Below are positions 1 to 8,703 of a stretch of 64,000 nucleotides of DNA, piece by piece. Both the position numbers and the translations under genes were made by a program. Origin of the DNA: CALDCK01 sp050618055 (lineage in GTDB: Bacteria; Myxococcota_A; UBA9160; SMWR01); the NCBI GenBank assembly GCA_050618055.1, contig JBNLVK010000061.1, positions 30,094 to 94,093 on the forward strand, written 5' to 3'. The notes under the pieces were generated by a model. The model had not been told where the DNA came from, did not search any database, and saw nothing but the letters and a program-made list of their open reading frames with translations. Within the stretch, counting starts at the first letter, position 1. Every line of letters begins with the position of its first letter.

Positions 1-40
1 TTCCCCCCTTGGAGGGGCTCCACTTCGTCCCCGGAGCTTC

Positions 41-472
41 GTGGCCTCGAAACCGATTCGCTTCCTGTTCCCGTTCCTCTTCCTCGGGCTCGTCTGGGCC
101 GGCCCGGCGCTGGCCGACGAGCCGGCCGAAGCCCGCAGCCTGACCACCCGCCAGCTGATCACCCAGTCGCGCACGGTGGGCGATCCGGGCACGCGGCCCT
201 CTGCGCTGCACCCGGTGGCGGGCCTGTACGCCCAGGCCTTCCCGATCCGCAGCCTGGGCCTCTGGGCCCAGGGCCACGGCTTCTCGCTGTCGCGCCGCGC
301 CGCCATGTACGACGTGGAGGGCGGCGCCGCCCTGCGCCTGGACGAGGGCATCCACCTGACCGCCAGCTACCGCATGCTGGGCCTCGACCTGGGCTTCGAC
401 TCGGACGTCGAGGGCGCCGACGGCGAGCCCGGCATCGCCGCACCCTTCGTGGGGCTCGCGTTCGATTTCTAG
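41..472 (+). CDS. Secreted or outer-membrane protein of unknown function
   Basis: Not recognised as a named family. The 143-aa product opens with a Sec-type signal peptide (residues 1 to about 25: basic start, hydrophobic core, Ala-x-Ala end), so the mature form of about 118 aa should be exported. The mature part is rich in alternating polar and hydrophobic residues and ends in Phe-Asp-Phe; a terminal Phe is common in outer-membrane beta-barrels, but this is too short to be a full porin. The GTG at 41 was chosen because GGAG lies at 32-35 and the signal peptide begins there. The frame stays open back to the window edge, so a longer protein cannot be excluded. It sits 20 bp before rnhA on the same strand. 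Confidence 0.55.
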   Translation: MASKPIRFLFPFLFLGLVWAGPALADEPAEARSLTTRQLITQSRTVGDPGTRPSALHPVAGLYAQAFPIRSLGLWAQGHGFSLSRRAAMYDVEGGAALRLDEGIHLTASYRMLGLDLGFDSDVEGADGEPGIAAPFVGLAFDF

Positions 473-492
473 CGCTCCTAAGCTCCGGCCCC

Positions 493-987
493 ATGCCGAA
501 CTACGGGGCCCGCGAAGTCCTGACTCCCGACGAGGTGCTGGTCCGCTACCAGGGCGGACCCAAGACCGGCGTCTTCACCGACGGCTCCTGCGAGGGAAAC
601 CCGGGACCGGGCGGCTGGGGCCTGGTGTGGGTGCAGGACGACGAGATCGTCGAGGAGCGCAGCGGCTTCGCCGACGACACCACCAACAACCGCATGGAGC
701 TGACGGCGCTGATCGAGGCCTACCAGCTGCTGCCGGACGACGCCGAGCTGGTCGTCTACTCGGACAGCCAGCTGTGCGTGAAGACGGTGAACGAGTGGGC
801 CGCCGGCTGGGAGAAGCGCGGCTGGAAGCGCAAGAGCGGTCCGATCGCGAACCTGGAGCTGGTCAAGCAACTGTACGCGCTGGCCGGCGACCACCCGCGC
901 GTCCAGCTCCACTGGATCAAGGCTCACGACGGCTCGCGCTGGAACGAGTACGCGGACGCCCTGGCCTCGGCGTACCAGCTGCGCTGA
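493..987 (+). CDS. rnhA: Ribonuclease HI
   Basis: Cleaves the RNA strand of RNA-DNA hybrids, removing R-loops and primers in the cytoplasm. The 164-aa protein is a single RNase H fold. The catalytic carboxylates are visible as Asp30 (FTDGS), Glu69 (RMEL), Asp91 (YSDS) and Asp155 (NEYAD), with the flexible-loop His145 in KAHDGS. About 20 residues precede the core. No Shine-Dalgarno sequence is obvious; a -10-like TAAGCT at 479-484 lies only 8 nt before the ATG, so the message may be leaderless. Its 3' end overlaps the convergent nitroreductase gene by 71 bp. Confidence 0.93.
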   Translation: MPNYGAREVLTPDEVLVRYQGGPKTGVFTDGSCEGNPGPGGWGLVWVQDDEIVEERSGFADDTTNNRMELTALIEAYQLLPDDAELVVYSDSQLCVKTVNEWAAGWEKRGWKRKSGPIANLELVKQLYALAGDHPRVQLHWIKAHDGSRWNEYADALASAYQLR

Positions 988-1645
988 GCGCGCGCTCCTC
1001 GAGCTCCGGGTCGAAGCGCTCGAACTGGAGGCAGGTGTCGACGCTGCGCCGCGGCGGCCTGCCGTGTCTGCCGAGCGGCCAGCCGATCGGGATCAGCACG
1101 CTCGTCGGCCGCTCCGGCGGAAGCCCCAGCCAGGCGTCGACCTCGGCGCCGAAGGAGCGGTGGATGGTGGTGAGCGACGCGCCGAGCCCGACGGCGCGGC
1201 ACGCCAGCAGCACGTTCTGCACGCACGGGAAGATGGCCTGGTGCTGCTCCTCGCCGCGGCGCTTCCAGCCGGCCACGAACAGGTGCACCGGCGCCTCGTG
1301 CAGGTGGTCGGCCAGGTGGAGCGCCGCCCGCATGTTGCGCCGGCCCGCCTCGGGGAAGTCGGGCGCCCTGGCCGCCTCGAGCGCCGGCGCGATGTAGGCG
1401 TGGAAGGCCTTGCGGTAGCGCTCGGCCACCCAGGCGCGACGCTCCGGCTCGGTCACCGCCACGAAGGTCCAGGGCTGGCGGTTGCCGCCGGAGGGCGCGA
1501 AGGTGCCGGCCTCGCACACCTTGCGGATCAGCGCCTTCGGCACCGGGTCGGGCTTGAGCCGCCGGATCGCCCGCGCCGTGCGGATGCCCTCGAGGAGCGG
1601 AACGTCCTCACCCAGCGATTCGATCGTCTCGACGTCCAGGTCCAC
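917..1645 (-). CDS. Nitroreductase family protein
   Basis: FMN-dependent oxidoreductase of the nitroreductase superfamily; substrate unknown. The 242-aa product has the family's N-terminal R-x-I-R-R FMN phosphate-binding region (about residues 22-27), the PSGGNRQPW motif near residue 50 and a Gly-rich C-terminal region (LGLPPERPTS, LIPIGWP). The GTG at 1645 shares its first base with the TAG stop of the upstream EVE gene, indicating translational coupling. The last 30 or so residues look non-conserved and run antiparallel into rnhA, so the tail may be dispensable. It is the last gene of an SDR-EVE-nitroreductase operon. Confidence 0.85.
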   Translation of the reverse strand: MDLDVETIESLGEDVPLLEGIRTARAIRRLKPDPVPKALIRKVCEAGTFAPSGGNRQPWTFVAVTEPERRAWVAERYRKAFHAYIAPALEAARAPDFPEAGRRNMRAALHLADHLHEAPVHLFVAGWKRRGEEQHQAIFPCVQNVLLACRAVGLGASLTTIHRSFGAEVDAWLGLPPERPTSVLIPIGWPLGRHGRPPRRSVDTCLQFERFDPELEERALSAAGTPRPGRPRTRSSASRREP

Positions 1646-2064
1646 TAGCGCGCCTTCGCGCCCAGCTTCACGATGCGATCGAAGGCGTCCTTCGGAATGG
1701 GCTGCACCGACAGACGCGACTGGGTGACCAGCGGGATCTTCGCCAGCTTCGGGTCCGCCTTCACCTCGGCCAGCGTCACCGGGTGGGCCAGCGGCTTCAC
1801 CGGCTCGAGGTCCACCACCACCCAGCGCTCGTCGTCGGTGGTGGGATCCGGGTAGGCGGTCTTCGTCACCCGGGCCACGCCCACCACCTCCTTGCCCTCG
1901 TTCGAGTGGTAGTAGAGCACCGCGTCGCCCTTCTTCATGGCCGCCAGGTTGTTGCGCGCCTGGGCGTTGCGCACACCGTCCCAGTAGGTGGAGCCGTCCT
2001 TCACGAACTGGTCCCACGAGTACTTGAAGGGCTCGGACTTCACGAGCCAGTGACCGCGTGCCAT
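1645..2064 (-). CDS. EVE domain-containing protein
   Basis: Single-domain EVE (PUA-like) protein of 139 aa, the usual length. EVE domains bind modified bases in DNA or RNA; the human relative is THYN1. The N-terminal W-L-V-K-S-E-P motif (residues 6-12), the Y-W-D-G-V-R-N segment (27-33) and the G-D-x-V-L-Y-Y-H-S strand (46-54) are the family hallmarks. The ATG overlaps the stop of the SDR gene (TGATG) and its own stop overlaps the nitroreductase start, so the three genes are tightly coupled. The biological target is unknown; no restriction or modification gene is adjacent. Confidence 0.85.
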   Translation of the reverse strand: MARGHWLVKSEPFKYSWDQFVKDGSTYWDGVRNAQARNNLAAMKKGDAVLYYHSNEGKEVVGVARVTKTAYPDPTTDDERWVVVDLEPVKPLAHPVTLAEVKADPKLAKIPLVTQSRLSVQPIPKDAFDRIVKLGAKAR

Positions 2065-3287
2065 CAGCGCATCTCCTCCGGGGTCTGCTTCTCCATCACG
2101 TCGCGGGCCAGGTAGGCCACGAAGGGCCGCGGCGCCAGGCGTCCGGCCAGGTTCGCGCGCAGCCAGTTGAACCAGCCGGAGACGACCGACGGCTGGCGGC
2201 CCAGCGCCTCCAGCGCCACGCGCACCACGTCCTGGGGCGGCTCGCCCTCGTGGGCGATCTCGCCGGCGACCTCCTGGAACTCGGTGGCCGTGCTGCCCGG
2301 CTCGAGCACCACCACGTCGACGCCGTGCTCGCGAAGCTCCACGAACAGCGACTCGCCGAGCAGCAGGTCGAAGGCCTTGGTGGCGCTGTAGACGCCGTGG
2401 AGCGGCAGCGGCTGGCGGCCGGCGACGGATCCGGTGATGACGACCGCGCTGCGCGCCGCACCGCCGCGCGCGCGCTCGAGCAGGGCGGGCAGCAGCCGCC
2501 GCGTCAGCACGGTGGGCGCCACGCAGTTGAGCTCCACCATCTGGCGCAGCCTTTCCTCGTCGAGCTTGTCGAAGCGACCCGAGTAGCCGAAGCCCGCGTT
2601 GTTCACCAGGATGGCCAGCGGCAGGTCGGCCACCGCGGCGGCGACCGCGTCGATGCCCTCGGGCGTGGCCAGGTCGCAGGCGACGCTGCGCGTCTGCACC
2701 GACCAGGTCTTCTCGAGCTCGGCGGCCAGCGCCTCGAGCCGGTCGGCGCGGCGCGCGACGAGCACCACCGACACGCCGTCGCGGGCCAGCGCCCGCGCGA
2801 ACTCGGCGCCGATGCCCGCCGAGGCGCCGGTCACCAGCGCCCACTCGCCGTAGCGCTCGCGCAGCGTCGTGGCGGGCGAGGCGAACCGCTCGCGGGCGTT
2901 CCACAGGGCGCGGGTCAGCAGGGCGAACGGCACGAAGGCCACGGCGCCGAAGAGCACGCCGCCCACGCCGTCGACGTAGAGCAGCGGCCAGACCAGCATG
3001 GAGATCGCCACCTGGCCGACGTAGATCGCGGCCCAGGGCCACATCCACTCCTTCATGCGCAGGAAGCCGTAGGCGCCGGCGGCGTAGATGGCCCAGTGCA
3101 GGGGCTCGGTGAGCTTCGCCGCCCAGCCGTGCAGCCGGACGCCGAACCAGACCTCCTCGTCCAGCGCCACCGGCTTCATGAAGAAGTCCCACGGCACGTA
3201 GACGATGGCCATGTAGGCCGAGAAGATCATCAGGGCGTTCATCCAGCCGGGTCGGCCGGACAGGACGTGACGCAGCCATTCGCGCAT
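2064..3287 (-). CDS. Membrane-anchored short-chain dehydrogenase/reductase
   Basis: A 407-aa fusion. Residues 1-130 hold about four hydrophobic segments (roughly 15-35, 63-77, 82-102, 108-127) and form a membrane domain. Residues 147-407 form an SDR: cofactor loop TGASAGIG at 153-160, NNAG at 229-232, catalytic Ser287, Tyr300 and Lys304 (YSATK). The SDR half resembles the steroid- or acyl-reductase class; the substrate is not predictable. The purine-rich GGAGG at about 3297-3301 is a Shine-Dalgarno sequence for the ATG at 3287. It is the first gene of the SDR-EVE-nitroreductase operon. The N-terminal membrane domain fused to an SDR is unusual. Confidence 0.85.
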   Translation of the reverse strand: MREWLRHVLSGRPGWMNALMIFSAYMAIVYVPWDFFMKPVALDEEVWFGVRLHGWAAKLTEPLHWAIYAAGAYGFLRMKEWMWPWAAIYVGQVAISMLVWPLLYVDGVGGVLFGAVAFVPFALLTRALWNARERFASPATTLRERYGEWALVTGASAGIGAEFARALARDGVSVVLVARRADRLEALAAELEKTWSVQTRSVACDLATPEGIDAVAAAVADLPLAILVNNAGFGYSGRFDKLDEERLRQMVELNCVAPTVLTRRLLPALLERARGGAARSAVVITGSVAGRQPLPLHGVYSATKAFDLLLGESLFVELREHGVDVVVLEPGSTATEFQEVAGEIAHEGEPPQDVVRVALEALGRQPSVVSGWFNWLRANLAGRLAPRPFVAYLARDVMEKQTPEEMR

Positions 3288-3342
3288 GGGGGGCCCTCCG
3301 AGGGTGCGCGGAGAGCAGTCTACCGCGGCGGCCCGGCCGCGT

Positions 3343-4182
3343 TCAGGCGATCTCGGCGGCGATGCGCGGACGCCAGGCGTCGAGCAGGTCCGTGTCGTCG
3401 AGCTGGTCCGGGTGGAAGTCGCGGCGGTACCAGGGCCAGTAGTCGCGCCCCACGCCGCGCAGGAAGCCCACCTCGCCGAACAGGAAGCGCCAGGCGCCCT
3501 TCCAGGTCTCCGCGCGGAACAGCAGGCCGTCCTTCCAGAGCATGTAGCAGGCCCGCGCCATCACCTCGGCCAGCACGCCCACCGTGTTCTGCGCCAGCAT
3601 GAAGACGCGCATCCCGTGGCTCGGCGCCACGCGCATGAGCACGTCGTAGGCCACCGACTTGTGCTCCGCCTCCTCCAGCGCGTGCCAGCGCCAGAGCCGG
3701 CCCATGGTCGCGTCCATCTCGCCGGTGAAGCGCTCCGCGTCGGTCAGCAGGCGGCGCGCCAGGATGGCGGTCAGGTGCTCGAGCGCCGCGGTGGCCGCCA
3801 GCGACGCCTTCGGCGCCCTGCGCACCGAGAGGTCCATGAACCAGCGGGCCACCCGGTTCTGCGTCTCGATGCCGGTGTAGCCCTGGTCGAGCAGCAGCTT
3901 CGTGTGGGCGTCGTGCAGGCGGCTGTGCTGGCCCTCCTGGCCGGCGAACTCGCGGACCTGCTTCTGGAGCACCGGGTCGTCGATCTCGCCGCGGAAGGCC
4001 ATCACCGACTTCACGAAGAACGCCTCGCCGTCCGGGAAGGTGGAGGACAGCGCGTTCATGAAATGGGTGGCGAAGGGATCGCCGCCGTTCCAGTGGCGCG
4101 GCACCCGGGAGAGGTCGAGCTCGGGGTGGCGGATCGAGATCGAGCGGGAGATCGAGCGGGCGGGGGCGGTCGATTCGGACAT
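3343..4182 (-). CDS. Metal-dependent hydrolase family protein (PF10118-like)
   Basis: Helical, ferritin-like protein of 279 aa matching the uncharacterised metal-dependent hydrolase family. Two carboxylate-histidine motifs are visible: E-G-Q-H-S-R-L-H at about 88-95 and E-E-A-E-H-K-S at about 174-180, the expected ligands of a di-metal centre. The family is frequent in mycobacteria, pseudomonads and deltaproteobacteria near lipid or aromatic metabolism; the reaction is not known. It stands alone on the minus strand with 55 bp to the SDR operon and 40 bp after the next gene upstream. Confidence 0.8.
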   Translation of the reverse strand: MSESTAPARSISRSISIRHPELDLSRVPRHWNGGDPFATHFMNALSSTFPDGEAFFVKSVMAFRGEIDDPVLQKQVREFAGQEGQHSRLHDAHTKLLLDQGYTGIETQNRVARWFMDLSVRRAPKASLAATAALEHLTAILARRLLTDAERFTGEMDATMGRLWRWHALEEAEHKSVAYDVLMRVAPSHGMRVFMLAQNTVGVLAEVMARACYMLWKDGLLFRAETWKGAWRFLFGEVGFLRGVGRDYWPWYRRDFHPDQLDDTDLLDAWRPRIAAEIA

Positions 4183-4222
4183 GGCGAGCCTGCAACGGGC
4201 GCCCCCCGAGGCTAGCGCTCCG

Positions 4223-5890
4223 TCACCACGAGGGCCCGAAGCGCACCGGCGCGAGGAGCTCCCAGACCGTGTAGCGATCGCGCGCCGGCGCCCAGGCCCA
4301 GGGCAGCGGACCCAGCGGGCTGGCGTAGAAGCCGGCCACGCCCGGCGCCAGGGTGCGCAGCCCGAGCGCCTCGCCGTCGAGCGTATCGAGCTCGCGCGCC
4401 AGGGCGGGCGGCGGCGCGCGGCGGTCGGTGTTGTGGCTCGACACGATCAGCCGATCGCCGCGCCCGGGCCAGCGCCGGTCGTCGACCGCCAGCGCGCCCG
4501 CCTTCTCCAGATACCACTGGAGTCCCCAGTTGCCCAGGAAGAAGGTGTCGTGGCCCGCGCCCACGTGACGTCGCGCCAGCAGCCCGGCGCTGGCGCGCAC
4601 GTCGCCGGCCCAGCGGTGGTCGGCGACCGCCACCGCCACCGCCAGCAGCACGCTGACCACCAGCGCCACGCCGCGCAGCGCGGCGCGCGGCGGCGCCTGC
4701 TTCGCTTCGAGCCGCCGCACCAGCAGGATCGCGCAGGCCGGCGCCATCAGCAGGATCGAGCGCCCGTTCACCACCCAGTTGGCCAGCGCGGCGAACACGA
4801 ACATGCCGAGCAGCCAGGCCGCCAGCAGCAGGCCGTCGGCATCGCGGCGTCGCCACAGGTCGGTCAGGGCCACGGCCACCGCGCTCGCACCGCCGAGCGC
4901 GAAGAGCAGCAGGTGGGCGGGCAGGAGCCAGCGCGCATCGGCGCCGGCGCCGGGAAAGTCGATGCCGAGCGCTCCCCCGAGCGCCGGCCAGGCGACGAGC
5001 CCCGCCGCCGCCAGCCCCAGCGCGGCCAGGCAGACCCGCGCCGACCACAGCAGCGGCGCGTAGAGGAGGGCGGGCAGCAGACAGCCACCGGTGAACGCCA
5101 GTCCGACGGCCACGCGTCCCAGGCGCACGCCCTCGTCGCCGGCGCCGAAGGCCCGGGCGAAGCGCAGCGTCGACGAGAAGTGGCCGGTGCCGTAGAGCCA
5201 GGCCGTCACCGCGTCGTAGGCGGCGATGGTCGCGAGCGGCACCAGCAGGTAGAGGCACCAGCGACCCGGCCGCCGCTCGCGGGCGGCGCCGTAGACGAAG
5301 AGCAGCGGCAGCAGCGCCAGCGCCGCGAACTTGGTCAGGAAGGCGAGCCCGGCCAGCGCCGCGCCGCCGAGCAGCAGCGCGTCGCTCCGGCGATCGAAGC
5401 CCCGCACCCACAGCAGCAGCGACCCGGTCCAGCAGGCCAGCAGCCACGACTCGACCATCACGTTGGAGAGCGAGACCAGGAAGGCGGGCGTCGCGACGGC
5501 GAGCAGCGTGGCTTCGCCGGGCCTTCCGGTGAAGCGGCCGGCCAGCGCGTGGATCGCGGCGGTCGCCAGCCCCGCCGGCAGCAGGAAGACCGCGTGCAGC
5601 GCGCGCTCGCCGAAGCCGAAGAGCCCCGCTGCCGCCGCGATGAGGTAGCCCACCAGCGGCGGGTTCTGGTTGATGTCGAACATGCGCAGCCGGGTCGCGT
5701 TCCACACGACGCTGCCGCCCAGCGGATCGAGCGGATCGGCGTGGACCTGCTCGGCGATCCACAGGAAGAGCGGATCGTCGACGGTGAACGCCTTGTCGCC
5801 GAGCCAGGCGAGCACGCCCAGCACGAGGGCCACCAGCAGCGCGCGCTCGCGCGCCGCTCCCGGCTGCGACGCCACGTCAGGCGTCGCCAT
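4223..5890 (-). CDS. GT39-like integral membrane glycosyltransferase
   Basis: Multi-pass membrane protein of 555 aa in the dolichol/polyprenyl-phosphate sugar transferase group (ArnT/PMT-like, GT-C fold). The acidic pair in the first periplasmic loop is present (T-V-D-D-P after TM1), followed by N-x-N-P-P-L-V-G-Y, the typical second-loop signature. About 11 hydrophobic segments precede a soluble C-terminal periplasmic domain (from about residue 440). It probably moves a sugar from a lipid carrier to a lipid or protein in the periplasm. The ATG at 5890 lies inside the upstream gene (14-bp overlap), so it belongs to the three-gene glycosyltransferase run. Confidence 0.75.
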   Translation of the reverse strand: MATPDVASQPGAARERALLVALVLGVLAWLGDKAFTVDDPLFLWIAEQVHADPLDPLGGSVVWNATRLRMFDINQNPPLVGYLIAAAAGLFGFGERALHAVFLLPAGLATAAIHALAGRFTGRPGEATLLAVATPAFLVSLSNVMVESWLLACWTGSLLLWVRGFDRRSDALLLGGAALAGLAFLTKFAALALLPLLFVYGAARERRPGRWCLYLLVPLATIAAYDAVTAWLYGTGHFSSTLRFARAFGAGDEGVRLGRVAVGLAFTGGCLLPALLYAPLLWSARVCLAALGLAAAGLVAWPALGGALGIDFPGAGADARWLLPAHLLLFALGGASAVAVALTDLWRRRDADGLLLAAWLLGMFVFAALANWVVNGRSILLMAPACAILLVRRLEAKQAPPRAALRGVALVVSVLLAVAVAVADHRWAGDVRASAGLLARRHVGAGHDTFFLGNWGLQWYLEKAGALAVDDRRWPGRGDRLIVSSHNTDRRAPPPALARELDTLDGEALGLRTLAPGVAGFYASPLGPLPWAWAPARDRYTVWELLAPVRFGPSW

Positions 5891-7115
5891 CGGTCCGCGC
5901 GCGCGCGAAGCGCTCCGCCACCAGCGACCCGGCGGCGCCCAGCGCCAGCGCCTCGGCCACGGCGATGGGCGGCAGCGCCGGCAGGAAGTAGCGATCCCAG
6001 CGCACCGGCGGCCACACACACACCGCCGTCACGCCGCACACCAGCCACAGCGCGCAGAGCCGCGCGGTCGCGTCGCCGCGGGCGCGCCGCACCAGCAGCA
6101 CGGCGCCGGCGGGCAGCAGCAGCAGGTCGACCGGCACGCCCAGCCGTCCGCCCACCACGCCGCCGTCGACCAGCAGGAAGCGCGCCGCCGCCTCGACGCG
6201 GCTCGCCAGGGTGGGCAGGCTCACGCCGGGGAAGATCCTCCCCAGCCCACCCACCTCGCCGCCGATGCGCAGCATGGAGAGCATGCCCTCGACCGGCGCC
6301 ACGTAGAGGGTGGGGTTCGTGCCGACGAAGACGGCCAGGGCCAGCACGCCCGCCAGCGCGGCGCGCCCGAGCAGCCGGGGGTCGCGACGGCGCACCGCCT
6401 CCAAGCCGAACGCCAGCACCAGCACCGGCACCAGGACCGCGGCGTTCAGCTTGCTGGCCAGCGCGGCGCCGCACAGCAGGCCGGCGGCCAGCATGGGCGC
6501 CAGGCGCCGGGGCGCGCGGCAGACGGCGGCCGCCGCGAGCACCGCGCCCAGCGAGAAGGCGAGCGCCGGACCGTCCAGCATGGCGCGCCGCGCGGCGGTC
6601 CAGACCAGCGGGCTCGTCGCGTAGAGAAGCGCCACCGCGAACGCCCAGCCGCGGTGCACGACGCCACACAAGAGGGCGTAGAGCGCGACGGCGCCGGCCA
6701 CGCCGAGCAGCGCCACCGGCAGGCGTCCGGCGCGAAGCGTCTCGCGCGCGGGCAGGAAGCCGTTGCGCCGGTTCCACTCGACACTGCGGCCGAAGCCGTA
6801 GTCGCGCGACCAGCGCGCGGGAAGCGGCGCGTCGGCCAGGCGCACGCCGGCGCCGATCAGCAGCGCACCCAGCTTCGGGTTGCGCGTGGCCGCCGTCTCG
6901 GTGGGGTGGTCCACGTCGAGCACCGACGCCATCGCACCGGTCTGCCAGTCGGGGCTTCGCAGGTCGCCCGCCGCCACCCGCGCCGCGGACCGCGCGCCGG
7001 CCTGGATCCAGTAGGCCTCGTCGCCGTGGGTGATCCCGTCCGCGTCGAGGCCCGTCAGGTAGAGGGGCAGCAGGATCACGGCCAGCAGCACACCCAGCGC
7101 GCGGGGATCAGTCAT
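5877..7115 (-). CDS. GT39-like integral membrane glycosyltransferase
   Basis: A 412-aa multi-pass protein of the GT-C fold. The first loop carries T-H-G-D-E-A-Y-W with the conserved acidic pair; the second loop has D-H-P-T-E followed by N-P-K-L-G, matching lipid-carrier-dependent transferases. It is shorter than its neighbours and lacks the long soluble C-terminal domain. It overlaps the upstream gene by 8 bp and the downstream one by 14 bp, so all three are translated from one message. The acceptor and donor are not predictable. Confidence 0.75.
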   Translation of the reverse strand: MTDPRALGVLLAVILLPLYLTGLDADGITHGDEAYWIQAGARSAARVAAGDLRSPDWQTGAMASVLDVDHPTETAATRNPKLGALLIGAGVRLADAPLPARWSRDYGFGRSVEWNRRNGFLPARETLRAGRLPVALLGVAGAVALYALLCGVVHRGWAFAVALLYATSPLVWTAARRAMLDGPALAFSLGAVLAAAAVCRAPRRLAPMLAAGLLCGAALASKLNAAVLVPVLVLAFGLEAVRRRDPRLLGRAALAGVLALAVFVGTNPTLYVAPVEGMLSMLRIGGEVGGLGRIFPGVSLPTLASRVEAAARFLLVDGGVVGGRLGVPVDLLLLPAGAVLLVRRARGDATARLCALWLVCGVTAVCVWPPVRWDRYFLPALPPIAVAEALALGAAGSLVAERFARARTDGDA

Positions 7116-8703
7116 CGCAGCGGAGCACCCGATCGCGCTGCACGAAGCGCGCGCGCCACGGCTGCGACGGCGCCGCGTCGGCCATCAGCGCGCCGATCGC
7201 GCCGCACCAGGCGCGCCGCTCCGCCTCGCCGACGGGGGGATGCGAGCGGGCGCTCATCTCCCAGACGACGGCGCGGGGCGTGTTGCGCGCGCCGATCCCG
7301 ATCCAGCGGCCGGCGCTGGCGGCGTCGAGCGCGTCGGTGACCCGCGCCAGGTCGGGCGTCAGCCAGGCCGGACGCGCGCGCTCGGGCGCCGCGTGGACCG
7401 GCAGCCACACGCCGCTGGCGAACGCCACGGCGCAGGCGAGAGCCGCCGTGCCCGAGACGAACGCGCCCGCCCGGCGCAGCCCCGCCGGCAACGCCTCGAG
7501 CCCCCGCGCGAAGAAGAGCGCCGCCGGCACCGCACACGGCAGCAGGTAGGACGCCTTCACCGCCGCCGTCGCCGGCGCCCGCAGCGTGAAGCCCACGAAG
7601 GCGAGCGCTCCCAGCGCGGCCATGCCCACCAGCGGCGCGCCCGGATCGCTGCCGCGCAGCGTGCGCCGCAGCGACACGCCGGCGCCGAGCAGCAGCAGCA
7701 GCGTCGGCACCACGCCCAGCACCAGCAGACCGCGGCCCACCCGCGCGCCGGCGGCGCGACGGTCCTCGGGCACGCGCACCTCGTGGGCGTCGTACCAGGC
7801 CGAGGCGTACGCCAGCCCCCAGACGTTGGTCATCACCGGGTTGAGGCCCGCCTTGCCGTCCCCACCCGCGAGCGCGTGCACCGTCGGCAGGCGGAACACC
7901 GCCGGATCGAGCCACAGGTAGTCGACGACGCGCCGCTCGCGGATCGTGAGCCCGCGCTCGACGGTGGCCACCGGCTCGCGGTCCCGCGTCATCGGCAGCC
8001 ACTCGCCGGTGGCCCGCCAGTTCCGCAGGTACGGACCCGACGCCAGCACCAGCACGATCGCCGCCGCCACGCCCGCCGCGACGAGCAGCGCCCGGTCGAC
8101 GTCGCGGCGCAGGAAGGGCACGGCCACGGCGGGCAGCGCCAGCAGCCCGGTGAACTTCGTCGCCATGGCCAGACCCACGCAGAGCGCAGCGCCCGCCGCC
8201 CGCGGCAGCGAACGCGGGTCGGCATGCAGACCCACCCCCAGGAGCGCCGCCAGCGCGGCGAAGCCGGCGGCCAGCGCCTCGTTCCCCACCATGGTCCCGG
8301 CGAGCTGGGTGCTCGGCAGGAACAGCAGCACGAGCGCGGCGAGGGCCGCCACGGGCCGTGCGTGACCCAGCCGCCGCAGCACCCGGAACGCGCTGGCCCC
8401 GACCACCAGCACCGCGGCGACGCTCACCCCCTCGAGCCAGCGCACCGGCCAGACCGGTGCCGCGGGCAGCGAGAGGCCCGCCAGCAGCGCGTAGTAGAGC
8501 GGCGGGTGGAAGCTCGACCAGCCCTCCAGCGGTTCGGGCAGGCGGCCCAGGTCGACCAGGGTGGCCACGTAGTGCATGTGGCCCTCCAGGTCGTAGGCGG
8601 CGAACGGCTCGTGGGTCGCCACGTTCCAGGCGTACACCGCCAGCGCCGCCAGCAGCACGAGACCGAGCGTCCGCCGATCCCGGCCGCCCTCTCCGTCGCT
8701 CAT
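7108..8703 (-). CDS. GT39-like integral membrane glycosyltransferase
   Basis: A 531-aa multi-pass protein with a first-loop acidic cluster (Y-D-L-E-G-H) and the F-H-P-P-L-Y-Y signature of this transferase group, then a helix with A-T-K-F-T-G. A short periplasmic C-terminal domain follows about residue 430. It is a recognisable paralogue of the protein at 21927-23897: the acidic motif, the H-P-P-L-x-Y motif, the N-E-x-L helix and the T-K-F-T helix come in the same order. Its ATG overlaps the stop of the upstream pcm-like gene (8700-8703). Confidence 0.75.
   Translation of the reverse strand: MSDGEGGRDRRTLGLVLLAALAVYAWNVATHEPFAAYDLEGHMHYVATLVDLGRLPEPLEGWSSFHPPLYYALLAGLSLPAAPVWPVRWLEGVSVAAVLVVGASAFRVLRRLGHARPVAALAALVLLFLPSTQLAGTMVGNEALAAGFAALAALLGVGLHADPRSLPRAAGAALCVGLAMATKFTGLLALPAVAVPFLRRDVDRALLVAAGVAAAIVLVLASGPYLRNWRATGEWLPMTRDREPVATVERGLTIRERRVVDYLWLDPAVFRLPTVHALAGGDGKAGLNPVMTNVWGLAYASAWYDAHEVRVPEDRRAAGARVGRGLLVLGVVPTLLLLLGAGVSLRRTLRGSDPGAPLVGMAALGALAFVGFTLRAPATAAVKASYLLPCAVPAALFFARGLEALPAGLRRAGAFVSGTAALACAVAFASGVWLPVHAAPERARPAWLTPDLARVTDALDAASAGRWIGIGARNTPRAVVWEMSARSHPPVGEAERRAWCGAIGALMADAAPSQPWRARFVQRDRVLRCDD

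Noticed and set aside
917..987. Frameshift or misassembly at the nitroreductase-rnhA overlap
   Set aside because: Both frames are clean and the domains end before the overlap; a late stop on the convergent gene explains it.
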